Source of the DNA: Chrysomallon squamiferum
Taxonomy: Eukaryota > Mollusca > Gastropoda > Neomphalida > Peltospiridae
Assembly: GCA_012295275.1 (NCBI GenBank)
Contig: CM022667.1
Span: 16,763,403 to 16,827,402, forward strand
DNA length: 64,000 bases
Direction of reading: 5' to 3'
Both the position numbers and the translations under genes were made by a program. The notes beneath the pieces are model-generated. The model was given only the letters and a program-made list of their open reading frames with translations, searched no databases and was not told the DNA's origin. Every line of letters begins with the position of its first letter. Within the stretch, counting starts at the first letter, position 1. Positions 46,664-61,058 of the stretch are shown one piece after another.

Positions 46664-47762
46664 CTGTAATGTGTATGAAGCAATAAGAACCACAAAATAC
46701 ATTAATAACAATAATAATAATAATAACAATAATAACAATAATAATAATAATAGTTGTAGTAGTAGTAATAATAATAATAATAACAAAAACAACGATAACA
46801 TAAGAAACAATATAACAATAACTGTTATAATAATAATGGCATGAATCTATATTAGAAAACGAAAACAGAAAACGGTCATTTTAATTTTATCTTGTGTATT
46901 TTTCTATGACATATTGGAACTGAAAACAACTACTTAGAGATATATCTATATGTACAGTGTCTAGTAGCTCTGCCAAATTTAAGCATTAGCTTAATATCTG
47001 AGAAGGTCCCACATAATTTGTGTTCATATATTTATCAATATACAAACAATGCACATAATGAATATTTAAAAACCGGTTTAATCTAATTTACAATATTATA
47101 GTAATGAATATGAGATTTTGATAGGAATTAATTTCCAGTATTATTTTCAGATTATTAAATATTTTGAAACGGAATATCCTCAATGTCCAAACCGAACACC
47201 TTTCGCTTGGACTGATTTCAGTTATTGACTGGCAAATAGGATCTTGACGTATCCAAACAGTTAAGACCTGATCAGCTTTCTATACAGCCACGTCCACCGC
47301 AGAGGTTACACTTTTACAAGAACGCTTTAATATCATATCGTTGCTCATTTAACGAGAAGAACACAGAGATAATTTTTAATATTAAGTAAATGTTTTTGAT
47401 TTTTACGAGATAGGTGTAGCACAAGATGTAAATTTCAGAATTGTTTTCTTGAAATTTGAATCTGCGCTAAGTCTGTTAAGGGAGAAAATATCAAAACACG
47501 TCACTTTCGAGTTATTGTACTTTTAAAGTGTGAGAAAACAGCAGATAAATGAAAATCAAACTTATCCAGAAGACGTCATTCATGGGCTATAAAAGGAAAG
47601 AACAGACAAGTTTATAACAGCATTGTGAGACTTATATCTATTAAATTGTTCTTTCGTCTTTGTTCCTGGTTTTTATTATTTTTTATTTTATTATTATTAT
47701 TTTTTTATTCAAGCCTTGTTTACAAAATGAAAATTGTCAAAATGTATTACATTCAGTAAAAA

Positions 47763-47820
<58 letters not shown>

Positions 47821-48135
47821 TGAGAAATAATTTATGTTACTATTACTATCATTCACATCATATTTATTATTACTGTGATGTTATTACAGACATCGTCGGG
47901 AGTGTAATTATTATTACTATTATTATTACTTTAGCTATTGTTATTACTGTTATAATTATTGTTGTTCTTGTTGTTATTATTATTATCAGCATTATGATTA
48001 TTATTATTATCATCTTTATTATTACTGTCATATTACTACAGACACTGTTCAGCGTGTACTTATTATTATTATTATAACTGTGGTAGCTGCTGATGATAAA
48101 ACTGATGTAGCTGTTACTGTGACATTTTAACAGCC

Positions 48136-48196
<61 letters not shown>

Positions 48197-48285
48197 GAAG
48201 AAGAAGAAGAAGCAGAGCAAGAAGAAGAATATTAATATTAATGACAATAATCAGAAAAGTAAAAATAATACTAAGTACAAATTAC
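46664..48285 (-). other. Intron between SP 48.3 and A7
   Basis: AAC/AAT tracts 46,700-46,810, the conserved intron block near 47,500, (ATT)n 47,764-47,820 and (AAT)n(AAG)n 48,138-48,225. No exon. Confidence 0.55.
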
Positions 48286-48364
48286 CTTGAGTCGTTGGCA
48301 TCGGTAAGACAGAAGAAATAATAAAATTCAAACAGAAGATGGAAAAGAGCATGTGAACAGCCAT
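48286..48364 (-). CDS. Signal-peptide exon of the five-exon gene
   Basis: 79 nt, ATG to TCAAG|GTAATTTG, phase 1. It encodes MAVHMLFSIFCLNFIISSVL then PMPTTQ. The order on the strand is SP, A7, B8, A6, B7. With B8 skipped the mature message would encode about 246 residues; with B8 included it stops inside B8. Unlike most copies there is no GA tract about 220 bp upstream, though the nearby flank sequence is conserved. Confidence 0.68.
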
Positions 48365-49735
<1,371 letters not shown>

Positions 49736-49933
49736 CCAGTATGGATAACATCACAAGTCTTGATCACTTCAAAAATCAAAGTTACTGCTACTTCTGGAGA
49801 AAGCCATGGAAAGCTGAACCATGGAATCTGTCAATTTTACACGAAACCTGTTTGTCAAGATCAGTTGTCGTGGTGATTTGTGTTGCTCAGAAGAGAGATT
49901 CCTACTACTGGAAATATGTCATCTTGAACTGCA
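49736..49933 (+). CDS. Five-Cys exon preceding a mucin-like exon
   Basis: A 66-codon exon between tgttctcag|CCAGTATG and AACTGCA|GTAAGT, phase 1 at both ends. It reads SMDNITSLDHFKNQSYCYFW, WKAEPWNL, HETCLSRSVVVVICVAQ and KYVILNC, with five cysteines, aromatic residues and two N-x-S/T sites. I do not recognise the domain. It is the first of two linked plus-strand exons related in style to the mucin gene at 15.56-16.84 kb. The phase does not fit the next exon as it stands. Confidence 0.5.
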
Positions 49934-50153
49934 GTAAGTATCACTCGGTTTATTTAGCGATTCAGAACAGTGACTTATTCTTTGTGCATATCAAAATGAT
50001 TTTCTAAAACAAAGCTTTCAGGAAAAGAAAAAAAGGAGAGAAAAAAATGAAATTTTATACCACCGGTAAGGACACGTTACTTGTTAATATATGTAACATG
50101 CATTTACAGGCATATATAATGAGTTATAATTTAGTTGTTGTATTTATATTTAG

Positions 50154-51033
50154 ACATCATCAACTAAATCTAAATCTGACGAAATAACAACTACCACAAA
50201 AGCAATGAAAACAAATACGATGCTAGCAACATCGAAGACCCACAGTAATGCAGCTACAAAAACAGCGCAGCTAACGACATCGAAGACCCACAGTAATGCA
50301 GCTACAAAACAGCGCAGCTAACGACATCGCCCACACTTTTTGCTGTTACAAACGTAACGGATTCATTTGAAGCAGCAAATAATACGAAACCACAAAGTAC
50401 AACAAACAGATCAGCGGATGAATCAACAACGCCTGGCAGTGACTTAACAGGAATCTCTGAAGAGGAATTAACAACAAAGAATACATCTACGTCAACGGCC
50501 TTTGCAGTTGAACAGACGACGCACATTCTAACTGAATCAGTATCAGCACCGAAGAAGAATTATCTGAAACAACTGAAACTGAGTTACCCATTCATCCATT
50601 TGAATCGTTAATGCAAACGCTAATTGAATCAGTATCAATCACTGGAGAAGAAGCATTTGAAACGACCGAAACTGAATTATCAATAACTCCAACTGAACAA
50701 GTAAGAACCACATCAACCGAATCGTCATCAACTGTACTTCAGCCATCGTCAACCGTTACTGATACACCGATGACTGTCACAGAATTTGAATTAATAGAAA
50801 CAGAAACAAATATGGCAACAACTTTAACTGAATCAACGACAAAGGTTGATGAATCCAACCCACTTGAAACTCAACCACTGAGAATCTCACCAGTTAAATC
50901 AACAATAAACACTACAGTCGAACGAACAATAACTGAGTCAAGTACCGTTTCCGAATCACTAAAGGTTACTACTTCGGTTGCAGCAGAACTAACTCAAATA
51001 AAATTATATTTAAACAAGATATATCTACAGTAG
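50154..51033 (+). pseudogene. Ser/Thr-rich mucin-like exon, frameshifted
   Basis: After ttatatttag the sequence encodes a Thr/Ser/Glu-rich stalk in three pieces. The first has a 48-bp repeat (aagacccacagtaatgcagc twice); the second copy lacks one A at about 50,309, shifting the frame. A second single-base loss near 50,560 shifts it again. The last piece (TTSTESSSTVLQPSSTVTDT and on) is open until it runs into a spacer repeat and TAG. The first piece is also out of phase with the exon at 49,736. No membrane segment follows. I infer an inactivated paralogue of the 15.6-kb gene. Confidence 0.6.
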
Positions 51034-51309
51034 CTTCCAAATCATTTACTCAGTCTCTTTCGATGTTTCCCAAATCATTACAACAATAAATAATGTCACT
51101 AAACGAAAAATGACTGAGAAATTCTACAGTTATACGGTAAATTAAGCTAACTTGTAATTCATTTTGTTTCGTTTCAATCTTATGTGAAATTAAAAATAAA
51201 TAATTATGTCTTTGAACCAATAATATATTAAGATAATCGTTCTCCAGATTAGATTCTCTATGTATGTATGTATGTTAGAGTATGTTTCAACGTATTTATA
51301 AATATTTCC

Positions 51310-51540
51310 AAAATTCCTGAGAGAGGTGTGGCGAAATCACCGGCCAGAGCGTCGCTCATCAGTGAAATCTTAGAAAAATTGTTCATTCGTGCTGTCTGGT
51401 TAGTATTCATCAAATCAAAGTACACGAGCATCTCAGGTATCATGCAGATATGTGTACACCTGAGCAACCTAGCAAATTCTTCACGGGCAAAATTGTTCAA
51501 TATACACTAATAATGGCTTCAATGTTACCGACAAAAGACT
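51310..51540 (+). repeat. Dispersed repeat R, longest copy
   Basis: Runs from gaggtgtggcgaaatcaccg through attcatcaaat to cactaataatggcttcaatg. It combines parts seen separately in the 12.6-kb and 28.1-kb copies, so it may be closest to full length. Confidence 0.55.
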
Positions 51541-51700
51541 ATCCGTTGAACTGTTGATTATATCATTGAAAGGCCATTTTTTAGTAAAATATTCGTAAAA
51601 CATAATTAGGTTGATCGATTTTCTTTGTTGGAAAAAATTCTTTACAACACATTATATTTAAATCAGCTCTTTCTACCTTCATATTTCTGTCTGAATCCCC

Positions 51701-51781
<81 letters not shown>

Positions 51782-51997
51782 CACTATTACTACTACTACT
51801 ACAGCTACTATTACTATTATTAACATCTTCATTATTATTACTATGATTTGTTCTTACTGACTTTGTTGAGGCTCTAGTTATTATTACTATTGCTGTGGCG
51901 GATTCTGATGATAACATTGATGTAGCTGTTACTATATCACAACTAACAACAACAACAATAACAACAACAACAATAATAATAATAAGTACACATGACC

Positions 51998-52052
51998 CTG
52001 AGTCGTAATACTACAATTCAAACAGAAGAAAAAGACCATGTCAACAGCCACG
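51998..52052 (-). pseudogene. Signal-peptide exon remnant
   Basis: The family's SP sequence is recognisable (complement of aacagccacgttgtcgctttt and cctgagtcg), but the start codon is GTG instead of ATG and the centre has lost about 20 bp. The donor region reads CAGG|GTCATG. It is not expected to work. Confidence 0.55.
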
Positions 52053-53405
52053 TTGTCGCTTTTCGATTTCGTGTTTTGTATACATTTACTTTATTTTATT
52101 ATGTGAATTCAGTGTATGTATGTGTGTGTGTCTATGTCTGTGTTTGACTGTGGGTGCATATGTGTTTGTGAGCAGAAGAGAGAGAGAAAAAGAGAAGAAG
52201 GAGAAGAGAATGTGAACAGCCACGTTGTCGCTTTTCGTTGTAACGGGAGTTAGTATTGATAACGTGTAAATATTAATTTCCACATGCACTGGTTGATGCC
52301 TCCGTTTGGTCAAAAAGCTAAGTATGTATAGAAAAGTTTGGTGAAATATAATGCTGACGGAGAATGTTATCATGAGTGAAATATAGAGATTGAATTGTTA
52401 GGGATAATCTCAGACTTAAATTTTTAAATCTTTCTGTTAGGCCCCCATCTCCCTCGTTCTCTCTTTTGTCAGTTTTACAAGAGATTCTACCACTTTTCTT
52501 TAATTTTAAATATTGTACAACATATACATCAAATTAATGAAAAGGTCATTCATGTTCGATTTCTCCACCTCTGCACAATTTCATCATGCATCATTAAGAA
52601 AAATTCTTGTTTAATTTTTAGTGTTTTGTATACATTTACTTTCTTATGTGAATTCATTTAATGAAAAGTATCATTATATATGTATATCTATTTCTATGTG
52701 TATACGCATATATGAGTGTGTGCATGCGTCTGTTTCTGTGTGCTTCTGGGTGCGTATGTATGTGTATGAAAGAGAGAGACTGACAGAGATATCTTTACAT
52801 TTATTAACTGAAAGAGTGAGAAAGAGAAAGAGGGACAGAAAGAAAGTCAAATAAAACTCCCTATAAACAAGATGTATTTACAGTAGCTCCCAAATCATTT
52901 TCTCAGTCTTTTGCAGTTGTGTCCAAATTCATTGCAGCACAAAATAATGTTACTAAAAGAAAAATTACTGATAGTCTCCATATCTACACTAATATAGGTT
53001 GATGATCTTAATAATAACACTGATGAGAGAGGACGATGAAGGATTTTATTCAGTATCGATTATATTTTCCAAGAGAGAATATAATCTTTAATTTCTAATA
53101 ACTAAGATGTAACCTTCATAGAGTGAATTAACCTAAATTGTAACTGATTTTATTTCTTTTCAATCTTTCGTAAAATTAAATATAAATAACCACGTCCTTC
53201 ATCATATATTCAGGTGATCGTATCTGCAAAGTATAGTATGTATCTATGTGTGTATGTATGTATGTATGTATGTATGTATGTGTGCGTATTAATATAGGTT
53301 AGAGTATATATGCACGCATTAATGAAAATTTGTAGATAGCTGTCCATTATTTCATATAACATTATCATGAATATTCATTATTTAGCTACTATAATATTTC
53401 TTATA

Positions 53406-53617
53406 TCAAAAGAAAAACTCATTTCTCTTTGTAGGTGGTTGTGGTGTAGAACTCGGTTGCTTTGTAGTGGGTGCGGAACACAAAGCCACGCCATATTCTG
53501 GTCGCCATGAATCAATAACTTGTACTTGTGGAGGACATTTACAGTCACCATCATCACTAAAGTATTTCTGTTCTTCTCCACGTAACATGTGTCCTGATGG
53601 CGTTTTACAATTACGTT
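53406..53617 (-). CDS. B module terminal exon (B9), intact
   Basis: Acceptor attacag|AACGTAAT, phase 1, 70 codons and TGA. It reads ERNCKTPSGHMLRGEEQKYF, SDDGDCKCPPQVQVIDSW, EYGVALCSAPTTK and a Pro/Thr tail ending RNEFFF. All four cysteines are present. The usual TTAFS stop is deleted, so the frame extends into the RNxFFF ending. It is the last exon of the gene starting at 58.0-58.7 kb. Confidence 0.72.
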
Positions 53618-54231
53618 CTGTAATAATAATAATAATATGTTTTTATTGTATTGTCTAGTATTATTAGAATTTCTGCAATTACTACTGTTTTTACTAATAA
53701 TACTAATGTTGTACTACTCCTGATATATTTACTACTACTACCACTACTACTACTCCAAATACTACCACTAATTATGATACCAAAACATTTGCTATTACTA
53801 ATACTGTTATTATAACATTTAAGACATTACTAGAAGCACTGATTCCACTACTGCCACAACTCTTCCACGTCAGTAGTTTCTCAGTCTTCATTACTGGCTG
53901 TTGCTATTACACTTTCCACTAGAAAATCAACACCAACAACAGCTACTACTACTTCTACTGCTACCACTATTACTACCAATACTAGTACCACTTCTACTAA
54001 TACTACCACTCGTGCTACTACTACAACTAACCACCACTAAAAATAATAAGAATAGCATTACTATAACTAATCGTACCATTAATGCTAACAGTAAGCCTAC
54101 AACTACTAAAACTAATTGCTTCAGCTACCAGAAGTAGTACTACGATTATTACTACTAACGAGACTACTAATAATTATATCTTTAATTTTTCTAATACTGT
54201 TGGTACAAGTAGATACTGAAATATTTTCTAC

Positions 54232-54446
54232 CTTCACATGTATATCTTCCACAGGCATCACGTCCTTTAGGATCGAAACACATTGGTGCTAAATAATCAT
54301 CGTACACACAACGGATTTCTAATTCAGATGGAGAACCATAACCAGGCTGACAACGACACTCGTACGCACAAGGGTCATAGTCTGGAACGACTTCTCCAGG
54401 TCTGTACATTTGTCCTTTGTGAGAGCAGTGAGGTGGCATTGCAGAT
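54232..54446 (-). pseudogene. A module exon (A8), one base out of frame
   Basis: The A domain is nearly perfect (PHCSHKGQMYRPGEVVPDY, CAYECRCQ, LEIRC, PMCF, DAC, YTCEG), but the exon between ctacag|ATCTGC and GAAG|GTAGAA is 215 nt. A phase-1 entry reads the wrong frame and stops after about 40 codons. The Pro-rich linker is deleted, which caused the shift. Skipping it joins B10 to B9 in frame. Confidence 0.68.
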
Positions 54447-54507
54447 CTGTAGTGTGTGTAGAAAAATAAGGACAACAACAACAACAATAGTAGTAATAAT
54501 AATAATA

Positions 54508-54551
<44 letters not shown>

Positions 54552-55346
54552 AATAACAACCACAATAAAGTTCAACACAATCAAAATGAAAATGATAATG
54601 GTTATAATAATAATAGCAATAACAATAATAACAAAAACAACAAAAATAACAACAACAACAATAACAATAGCTGTTATAATAATAACAACATGAATCTATA
54701 TTGGTGAAATTCAAACCGAAAACTATCTTTTTATTTTGTATCTAGTTTCTTTCTTTATTTATTTATTTTTATTTTTATTATTATTTTTTTTTTTTATGGT
54801 TTACTGTGAATGGAAACAACTACTTGAAGAAATCAATATGTCCATAATGTTTGTTATCACCACAACAGCAAACGCTAAGCTAGTTTGGGATTTCATAGGT
54901 ATAGGTCTCCAGAATTTCTCTTTATATATTTATTAGTTCATAAAAAATTAAACATAGTGTATATTTAAAAACCGATTTAATCTAATTTACAATATTAGTG
55001 TAATCAACATTAGGCTTTATGAGAATTAATTTTCAGTATTATTTTCAGATTAAAACATATTTCGAAGCGGAATATCGACTCATATTGGCGGCATTCTAGT
55101 ATTTTTTTTTTTTTTTTTTTTTTTTTTGTCTCTGTTGTGTTTAGTTGTTGTTTTTTTTGTGTTCTTTGTGTTTTCTTATTTTATTTTATTTTTTTTTATT
55201 TTTTTTTATTTTACGACATTCGTAGAAAATGAATAGATTGATCGATTAAACGAAAATTATACGAATTTCTTTGTTCGTGCGAACTCTTTACAATACATTA
55301 TATTCAAAGGTGCTATTTGTACAAATATTTTCCTGTCTGAAATCCC

Positions 55347-55404
<58 letters not shown>

Positions 55405-55655
55405 TTATTTTTATTGCTGTCAGTAATGATAGAGTAACAGCCACATCAATACTATCATCACCACATCAGTAATAATAACTATAGCCTCAAGAATGTCAGT
55501 AATAACAACATTATTGTAATGAAAATAAAGATAAGAATAAGAAGAAGAAGAAGAAGAAGAAGAAGAGAAGAAGAAGAAGAATATTAATAACAGTAATAAC
55601 AATAGCTATAATGATAACAATAATAGTAATAATAATTATAATAATTACAAATTAC

Positions 55656-55841
55656 CTTGAGTCATCGTTTTTGTAAATGGTGGCGTTGTAACGGGTTCGG
55701 AACACAAAGCCACGCCATATTCTGGTTTCCACGAACCAATAACTTGTACTTCTGGTGGACATTTACAGTAATCATCATCACTAAAGTATTTCTGTTCTTC
55801 TCCATGTAACACGTGTCCTGATGGCGTTTTGCAGTTACGTT
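55656..55841 (-). CDS. B module internal exon (B10), intact
   Basis: 62 codons, acceptor attacag|AACG, donor CTCAAG|GTAATTTG, phase 1-1. It reads ERNCKTPSGHVLHGEEQKYF, SDDDYCKCPPEVQVIGSW, EYGVALCSEP and a Thr-rich linker ending KTMTQ. It has four cysteines and no stop. The 3' end and the first intron bases match the SP exon-intron junction rather than a terminal B exon. It links the first and second A-B pairs of this gene. Confidence 0.7.
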
Positions 55842-55843
55842 CT

Positions 55844-55886
<43 letters not shown>

Positions 55887-56368
55887 TAATAATAATAGTA
55901 GTAATAATAGTGCTATTAATAATAATAATAATTTTATTGTATACTCTAGTATTACAACAAATTCTACTATTTCTCCTACTATAATTATTTTAAGTAATAG
56001 TATTAATATTGTAACAAGTCTTACTATTTTAACACAACTACTACAAGAACTATTACTACTGCTACTGCAATTCCTAATTATGATACCAATACATTAGCTA
56101 TTAGTAATATTATTATTATTACAACTAGCATATTACTTGTAACATTGATTCTACTACTGCCACCAGTTTTACGACTCCTCGACGAAAATACTTTCTCAGA
56201 TTCCATTACTGGTTGTTAGTATTATAACAACTTTTACTACTACTACTATACTACTACTACTTACTATAATTACTCCTAATATTTTCACCAATAATACTAA
56301 TATTGTAACTATTCCTACTATATTTACTACTACTACTACAACTACTACTACTACTCCAAATACCACTA

Positions 56369-56946
56369 CAGTGGAACCTCAGGTTAAGAACTTAATTCGT
56401 TCCAGAACAAGTTTCGTAAACCGAAATGTACGTAAACCGAAGCGATATCAGACACACGGAAGCAAAACTCCATGTTTTGCAATTATTTCTTTCTTAATCT
56501 CTACTGTGATACATTTCTGCTTTCCACCAGCATTATCGCTTTCACTTTTTGTTTTCTTGGGCGCCATATTGGATAGGGTATAATAAAAAAAGATACACAC
56601 ATAAAAGCAGCAACAGTTTAAAAAGAAGCGAGCGCACAATCTCAATGCAAAAGCTACTGAGCTGCAGCTGCATATAGCAGACTAAAGGCGCTAATTCATG
56701 GTATATATTTGCTATAGGGCATGCCTGTAATCGTTTCTTTAAACTCGATTTTGACTTAAGCTTATATTTTTATCTTTAATACCTGTTGACGTCAGAACCG
56801 ACGTCAAAAGAAAGCTTGTCGTAGCGCGTCGCTGTAGTTCGTAACTCGGGACATTACTCGTAAACCGAGACAAAACTTGCCCAGGATCACAGTTCCGTCA
56901 TCCGATTTGTTCGAGCTTCGAGGCTTCGTAACCCGAGGTTCTACTG
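56369..56946. mobile_element. 578-bp Tigger/pogo-like MITE with a transposase N-terminal relic
   Basis: The ends are inverted: CAGTGGAACCTCAGGTTA at the left and the complement of CAGTAGAACCTCGGGTTA at the right. The left flank is TA; the right flank is altered. On the minus strand 56,448-56,567 encodes MAPKKTKSESDNAGGKQKC then ITVEIKKEIIAKHG. This resembles the start of pogo/Tigger-type transposases (Lys-rich N-terminus then a helix-turn-helix). It has inserted into the TA-rich intron; the flanks match the uninterrupted ccactaattatgatacc elsewhere. Confidence 0.72.
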
Positions 56947-57408
56947 TGCTAATATGATACCAATACATTTGGTATTACTAATACTATTATATTACATTTA
57001 GGACATACTAGAAGAACATACCCTACTACTGCTACAAGTTTTGCAAGACCTCCACAACAATAGTCTCTTAGTCTTCATTACTGGCTGTTACTATTACTCT
57101 CGCTATAAAATCAACCAGTCCTTCTAATACTACTACTATCGATACTATTACATTACTACCACTTCTTCTATTAATTCTGCTATTAATTAAAAGTCTAACA
57201 TTATTATTACTAATCCTACCATTAATGGCAATAGTAAGCTTGCAACTGCTGATAATAATTGCTCGAACTACTACTACTAATACTACTACTACTAATAATA
57301 ATAATTATAATAATAAGATTACTACAACTACTATGGCGAATACTAATAATTAAGACTTTTAATTCTTGTGCTGCTTTTGGAATAAGGTGATAATGAAAAG
57401 GTGTGTAC

Positions 57409-57651
57409 CTCGGCACGTGTGTCTTTCACAGGCACCAGGACCGTGATCAACCGGATCGAAACACATTGGTGGTAAATAATCAGCGTATCTACAACGAATT
57501 TCTAACTCAGATGAAGAATAATAAGCAGGCTGACAACGACACTCGTACGCACAACGATCATAGTCTGGAACGATTTGTCCAGTTTCGTACATTTGTCCAT
57601 TGTGAGAGCAGTGAGGTGGTATTGCAGGTGTGGATATAGGTGGCGGCAGCT
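57409..57651 (-). CDS. A module exon (A9), intact
   Basis: An 81-codon exon, acceptor cactacag|AGCTGCC, donor CGAG|GTACAC, phase 1-1. The linker ELPPPISTPAIPP is followed by HCSHNGQMYETGQIVPDY, CAYECRCQ, LEIRC, PPMCF, GAC and HTC: eight cysteines. It is the first A module of the gene SP - A9 - B10 - A8 - B9. With A8 skipped the product would be about 238 residues. Confidence 0.72.
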
Positions 57652-57702
57652 CTGTAGTGTGTGTGGAAAAATAAGGACAACAGTAACAATAATAATAATA
57701 AC

Positions 57703-57778
<76 letters not shown>

Positions 57779-57991
57779 GTAATAATAACAACAACAATAA
57801 CAATAATAATTATTATGAAAACAATAATAATTGTAATAATAATAATAATAATAATGGCACAAATCACAACAACAATAATAACCACCATAATAATAATAAT
57901 GGTAATAACCATCACAATAACAATAATAATAATAAGAATGGTAATAACAACAATAACAATACCTGCTATAATAATAATAACTATAAATTGC

Positions 57992-58061
57992 TTGGAGTCG
58001 TTGGCATTGACAACACCAAAGAAAAAATAGAATTCACACAGAAGAACATATGAAAAGCCAT
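57992..58061 (-). CDS. Second signal-peptide exon with a possible GC donor
   Basis: A 70-nt exon encoding MAFHMFFCVNSIFSLVLSMP then TTP. At the usual donor the sequence is CTCCAA|GCAATTTA, not GTAATTTG. A GC donor used at this exact point keeps phase 1 (70 = 23x3+1), so it may still splice to A9; otherwise the exon is dead. It lies 524 bp downstream of another SP exon (58,585). Confidence 0.5.
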
Positions 58062-58470
58062 GTTGTCGCTTTTCGTTTGAGACGTTTTCATGGTGTGTAA
58101 ATAACAGTTTCCACACGTTCTCTTTGATGCCTCTTCATTAGCTAAGTATGTATAGAAAAGACGGGTGATGGGCAATGCAAGCAGTGGATCATACCACCAG
58201 CGAGATTAAACTAATAAGGGTTTATCATGTCTATCAAGTCTCTGTCTCTCAACTTTTAAATGTTTCTGCTAGACTTTCTTTCTCTTTCTCTGTTTCTTTT
58301 TCGATATTGATACATTCTTGGACAAGATGTATTTATATAGGGTTATTACTTTCATATTATTACTAAGACTGTTCAGAGTCTTGTTATTATTATTATTATA
58401 GCTGTGTTACATTCTGGTAATAAAATTGATGTAGCTGTTACTGTGTCACTATTAATAGAAATTGTAATAA

Positions 58471-58515
<45 letters not shown>

Positions 58516-58584
58516 GAAGAAGAAGAAGAAGAATATTAATGAAATAATAATAAAAATAATAATAATAATATAAGTACAAATTAC

Positions 58585-58660
58585 CTTGAGTCGTTGGCAT
58601 TGACAAAACAGAAGAAATAATAAAATTCACATAGAACAAGAAGACTATGCTAACAGCCAT
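58585..58660 (-). CDS. Signal-peptide exon, first of a pair
   Basis: 76 nt, ATG to TCAAG|GTAATTTG, phase 1. It encodes MAVSIVFLFYVNFIISSVLS then MPTTQ. It has the standard flank with the CT tract (GA on sense) beginning 224 bp upstream at 58,884. It is the better of the two candidate first exons for A9. Confidence 0.68.
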
Positions 58661-59748
<1,088 letters not shown>

Positions 59749-60086
59749 TCAAAAGAAAAAGTCATTTCTCTGTTGTTTATGAGAACGCTGTTGTAGGTGG
59801 TGGTGTGGTGGTGGTGTTGTAGATCTGTAGAACTCGGTGTTTGTGCTGTAGAACTCGCTGGTGGTGTTTGTAGAACTCGGTTTTGTGCTTTGGTAGTGGG
59901 TGCGGAACACAAAGCCACGCCATATTCTGGTCCATGGCTGTAAGCTCGGTGGTGGTGTTGTAGATATCGGTGTCCATGGACCAAAAATTTGTACTTGTGG
60001 AGGACATTTACAGTAACCATCATCACTAAAGTATTTCTGTTCTTCTCCTCGTAACACGTGTCCTGATGGCGTTTTACAGTTACGTT
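59749..60086 (-). CDS. B module terminal exon (B11), lengthened and frameshifted
   Basis: Acceptor attacag|AACG, phase 1, open for 112 codons. It starts ERNCKTPSGHVLRGEEQKYF and keeps SDDGYCKCPPQVQIFGPW. There a 42-bp in-frame insertion lies between two ccatgg copies, and two bases are missing relative to other B exons. The EYGVALCSAP segment is therefore read in another frame (IWRGFVFRTHYQS) and the fourth cysteine is lost. A Thr/Ser-rich tail with EFY repeats follows, ending RNDFFF. It is the last exon of the gene SP 62,369 - A10 - B11 (about 216 residues). Confidence 0.58.
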
Positions 60087-60088
60087 CT

Positions 60089-60156
<68 letters not shown>

Positions 60157-60821
60157 TAATAATAATAAATAATAAATAATGTTCCTTTTTATTGTCTTAT
60201 AACTCTAACATTATAACAGCTTATACTACTTCTCCTACTATAATTATTTTTACTAAACATATTAATAATTTAACCACTATTACTACTGCAACAACTGTTA
60301 CTACCACTACTCCAAATAGTACTAATTATGATACCAATACATTTGCTATTACCAATACTATTACTATTACAACTAGCATTTTACTCGATGCACTGATTCC
60401 ACTACTGCCAGAAGTTTTACAAGTCCTCCTCGACAATAATTTCCATGTCTTCATTACTGGTTGTTAGTGCTAGGGTTGCCACTATAAAATCAACAACAAC
60501 AACTAGTACTACTTTCCTACTATACTACTACTACTACTACTACAAATACCAGTACCACCTCTACTACTAATTTAACTACTTCTACTACTATTCGAGCTAC
60601 TATTACAACCGCTAGCACAAATAAGAAGAATAACATTATTATTACTAATCCTACCATTAATAGTAAGCCTACAACTATTAAATCTAATTGCTCCAACTAC
60701 CACTTATAATACCACTACTAATAATAATACTACGATCACTACTACTAATGAGACTACTAATAATTAGATTTTTAATTCTTCTAGTACTGTTGGTATAAGG
60801 AGATACCGAAATATTGTCTAC

Positions 60822-61058
60822 CTTGACAGGTATAGCTTCCACAGGCATCAGGTCCTTCAGGATCGAAACACATTGGTGCTAAATAATCAGCGTACGTACA
60901 AATAATTTCTAATTCAGATGGAGAATCATAACTAGGCTGACAACGACACTCGAACGCACAAGGCTCATAGTCTGGAACGACTTGTCCAGGTCCGTACATT
61001 TGTCCATTGTGAGAGCAGTGAGATGGCATTGCAGGTGTGGATGTAGGTGGCGGCAGCT
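60822..61058 (-). CDS. A module exon (A10), intact
   Basis: A 79-codon exon, acceptor cactacag|AGCTGCC, donor TCAAG|GTAGAC, phase 1-1. The linker ELPPPTSTPAMP is followed by HCSHNGQMYGPGQVVPDY, CAFECRCQ, LEIIC, PMCF, DAC and YTC: eight cysteines. It joins SP 62,369 upstream and B11 downstream, so this unit is the simplest complete SP-A-B gene in the window. Confidence 0.72.

Larger units (their letters stand above)
51034..53405. other. Spacer with an SP remnant and repeat R
   Basis: Repeat R at 51,310-51,540, (ATT)n(CTA)n 51,701-51,835, the SP remnant at 51,998-52,052, a partial SP-start repeat near 52,205-52,240 and GTAT repeats 53,245-53,282. No intact exon. Confidence 0.55.
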
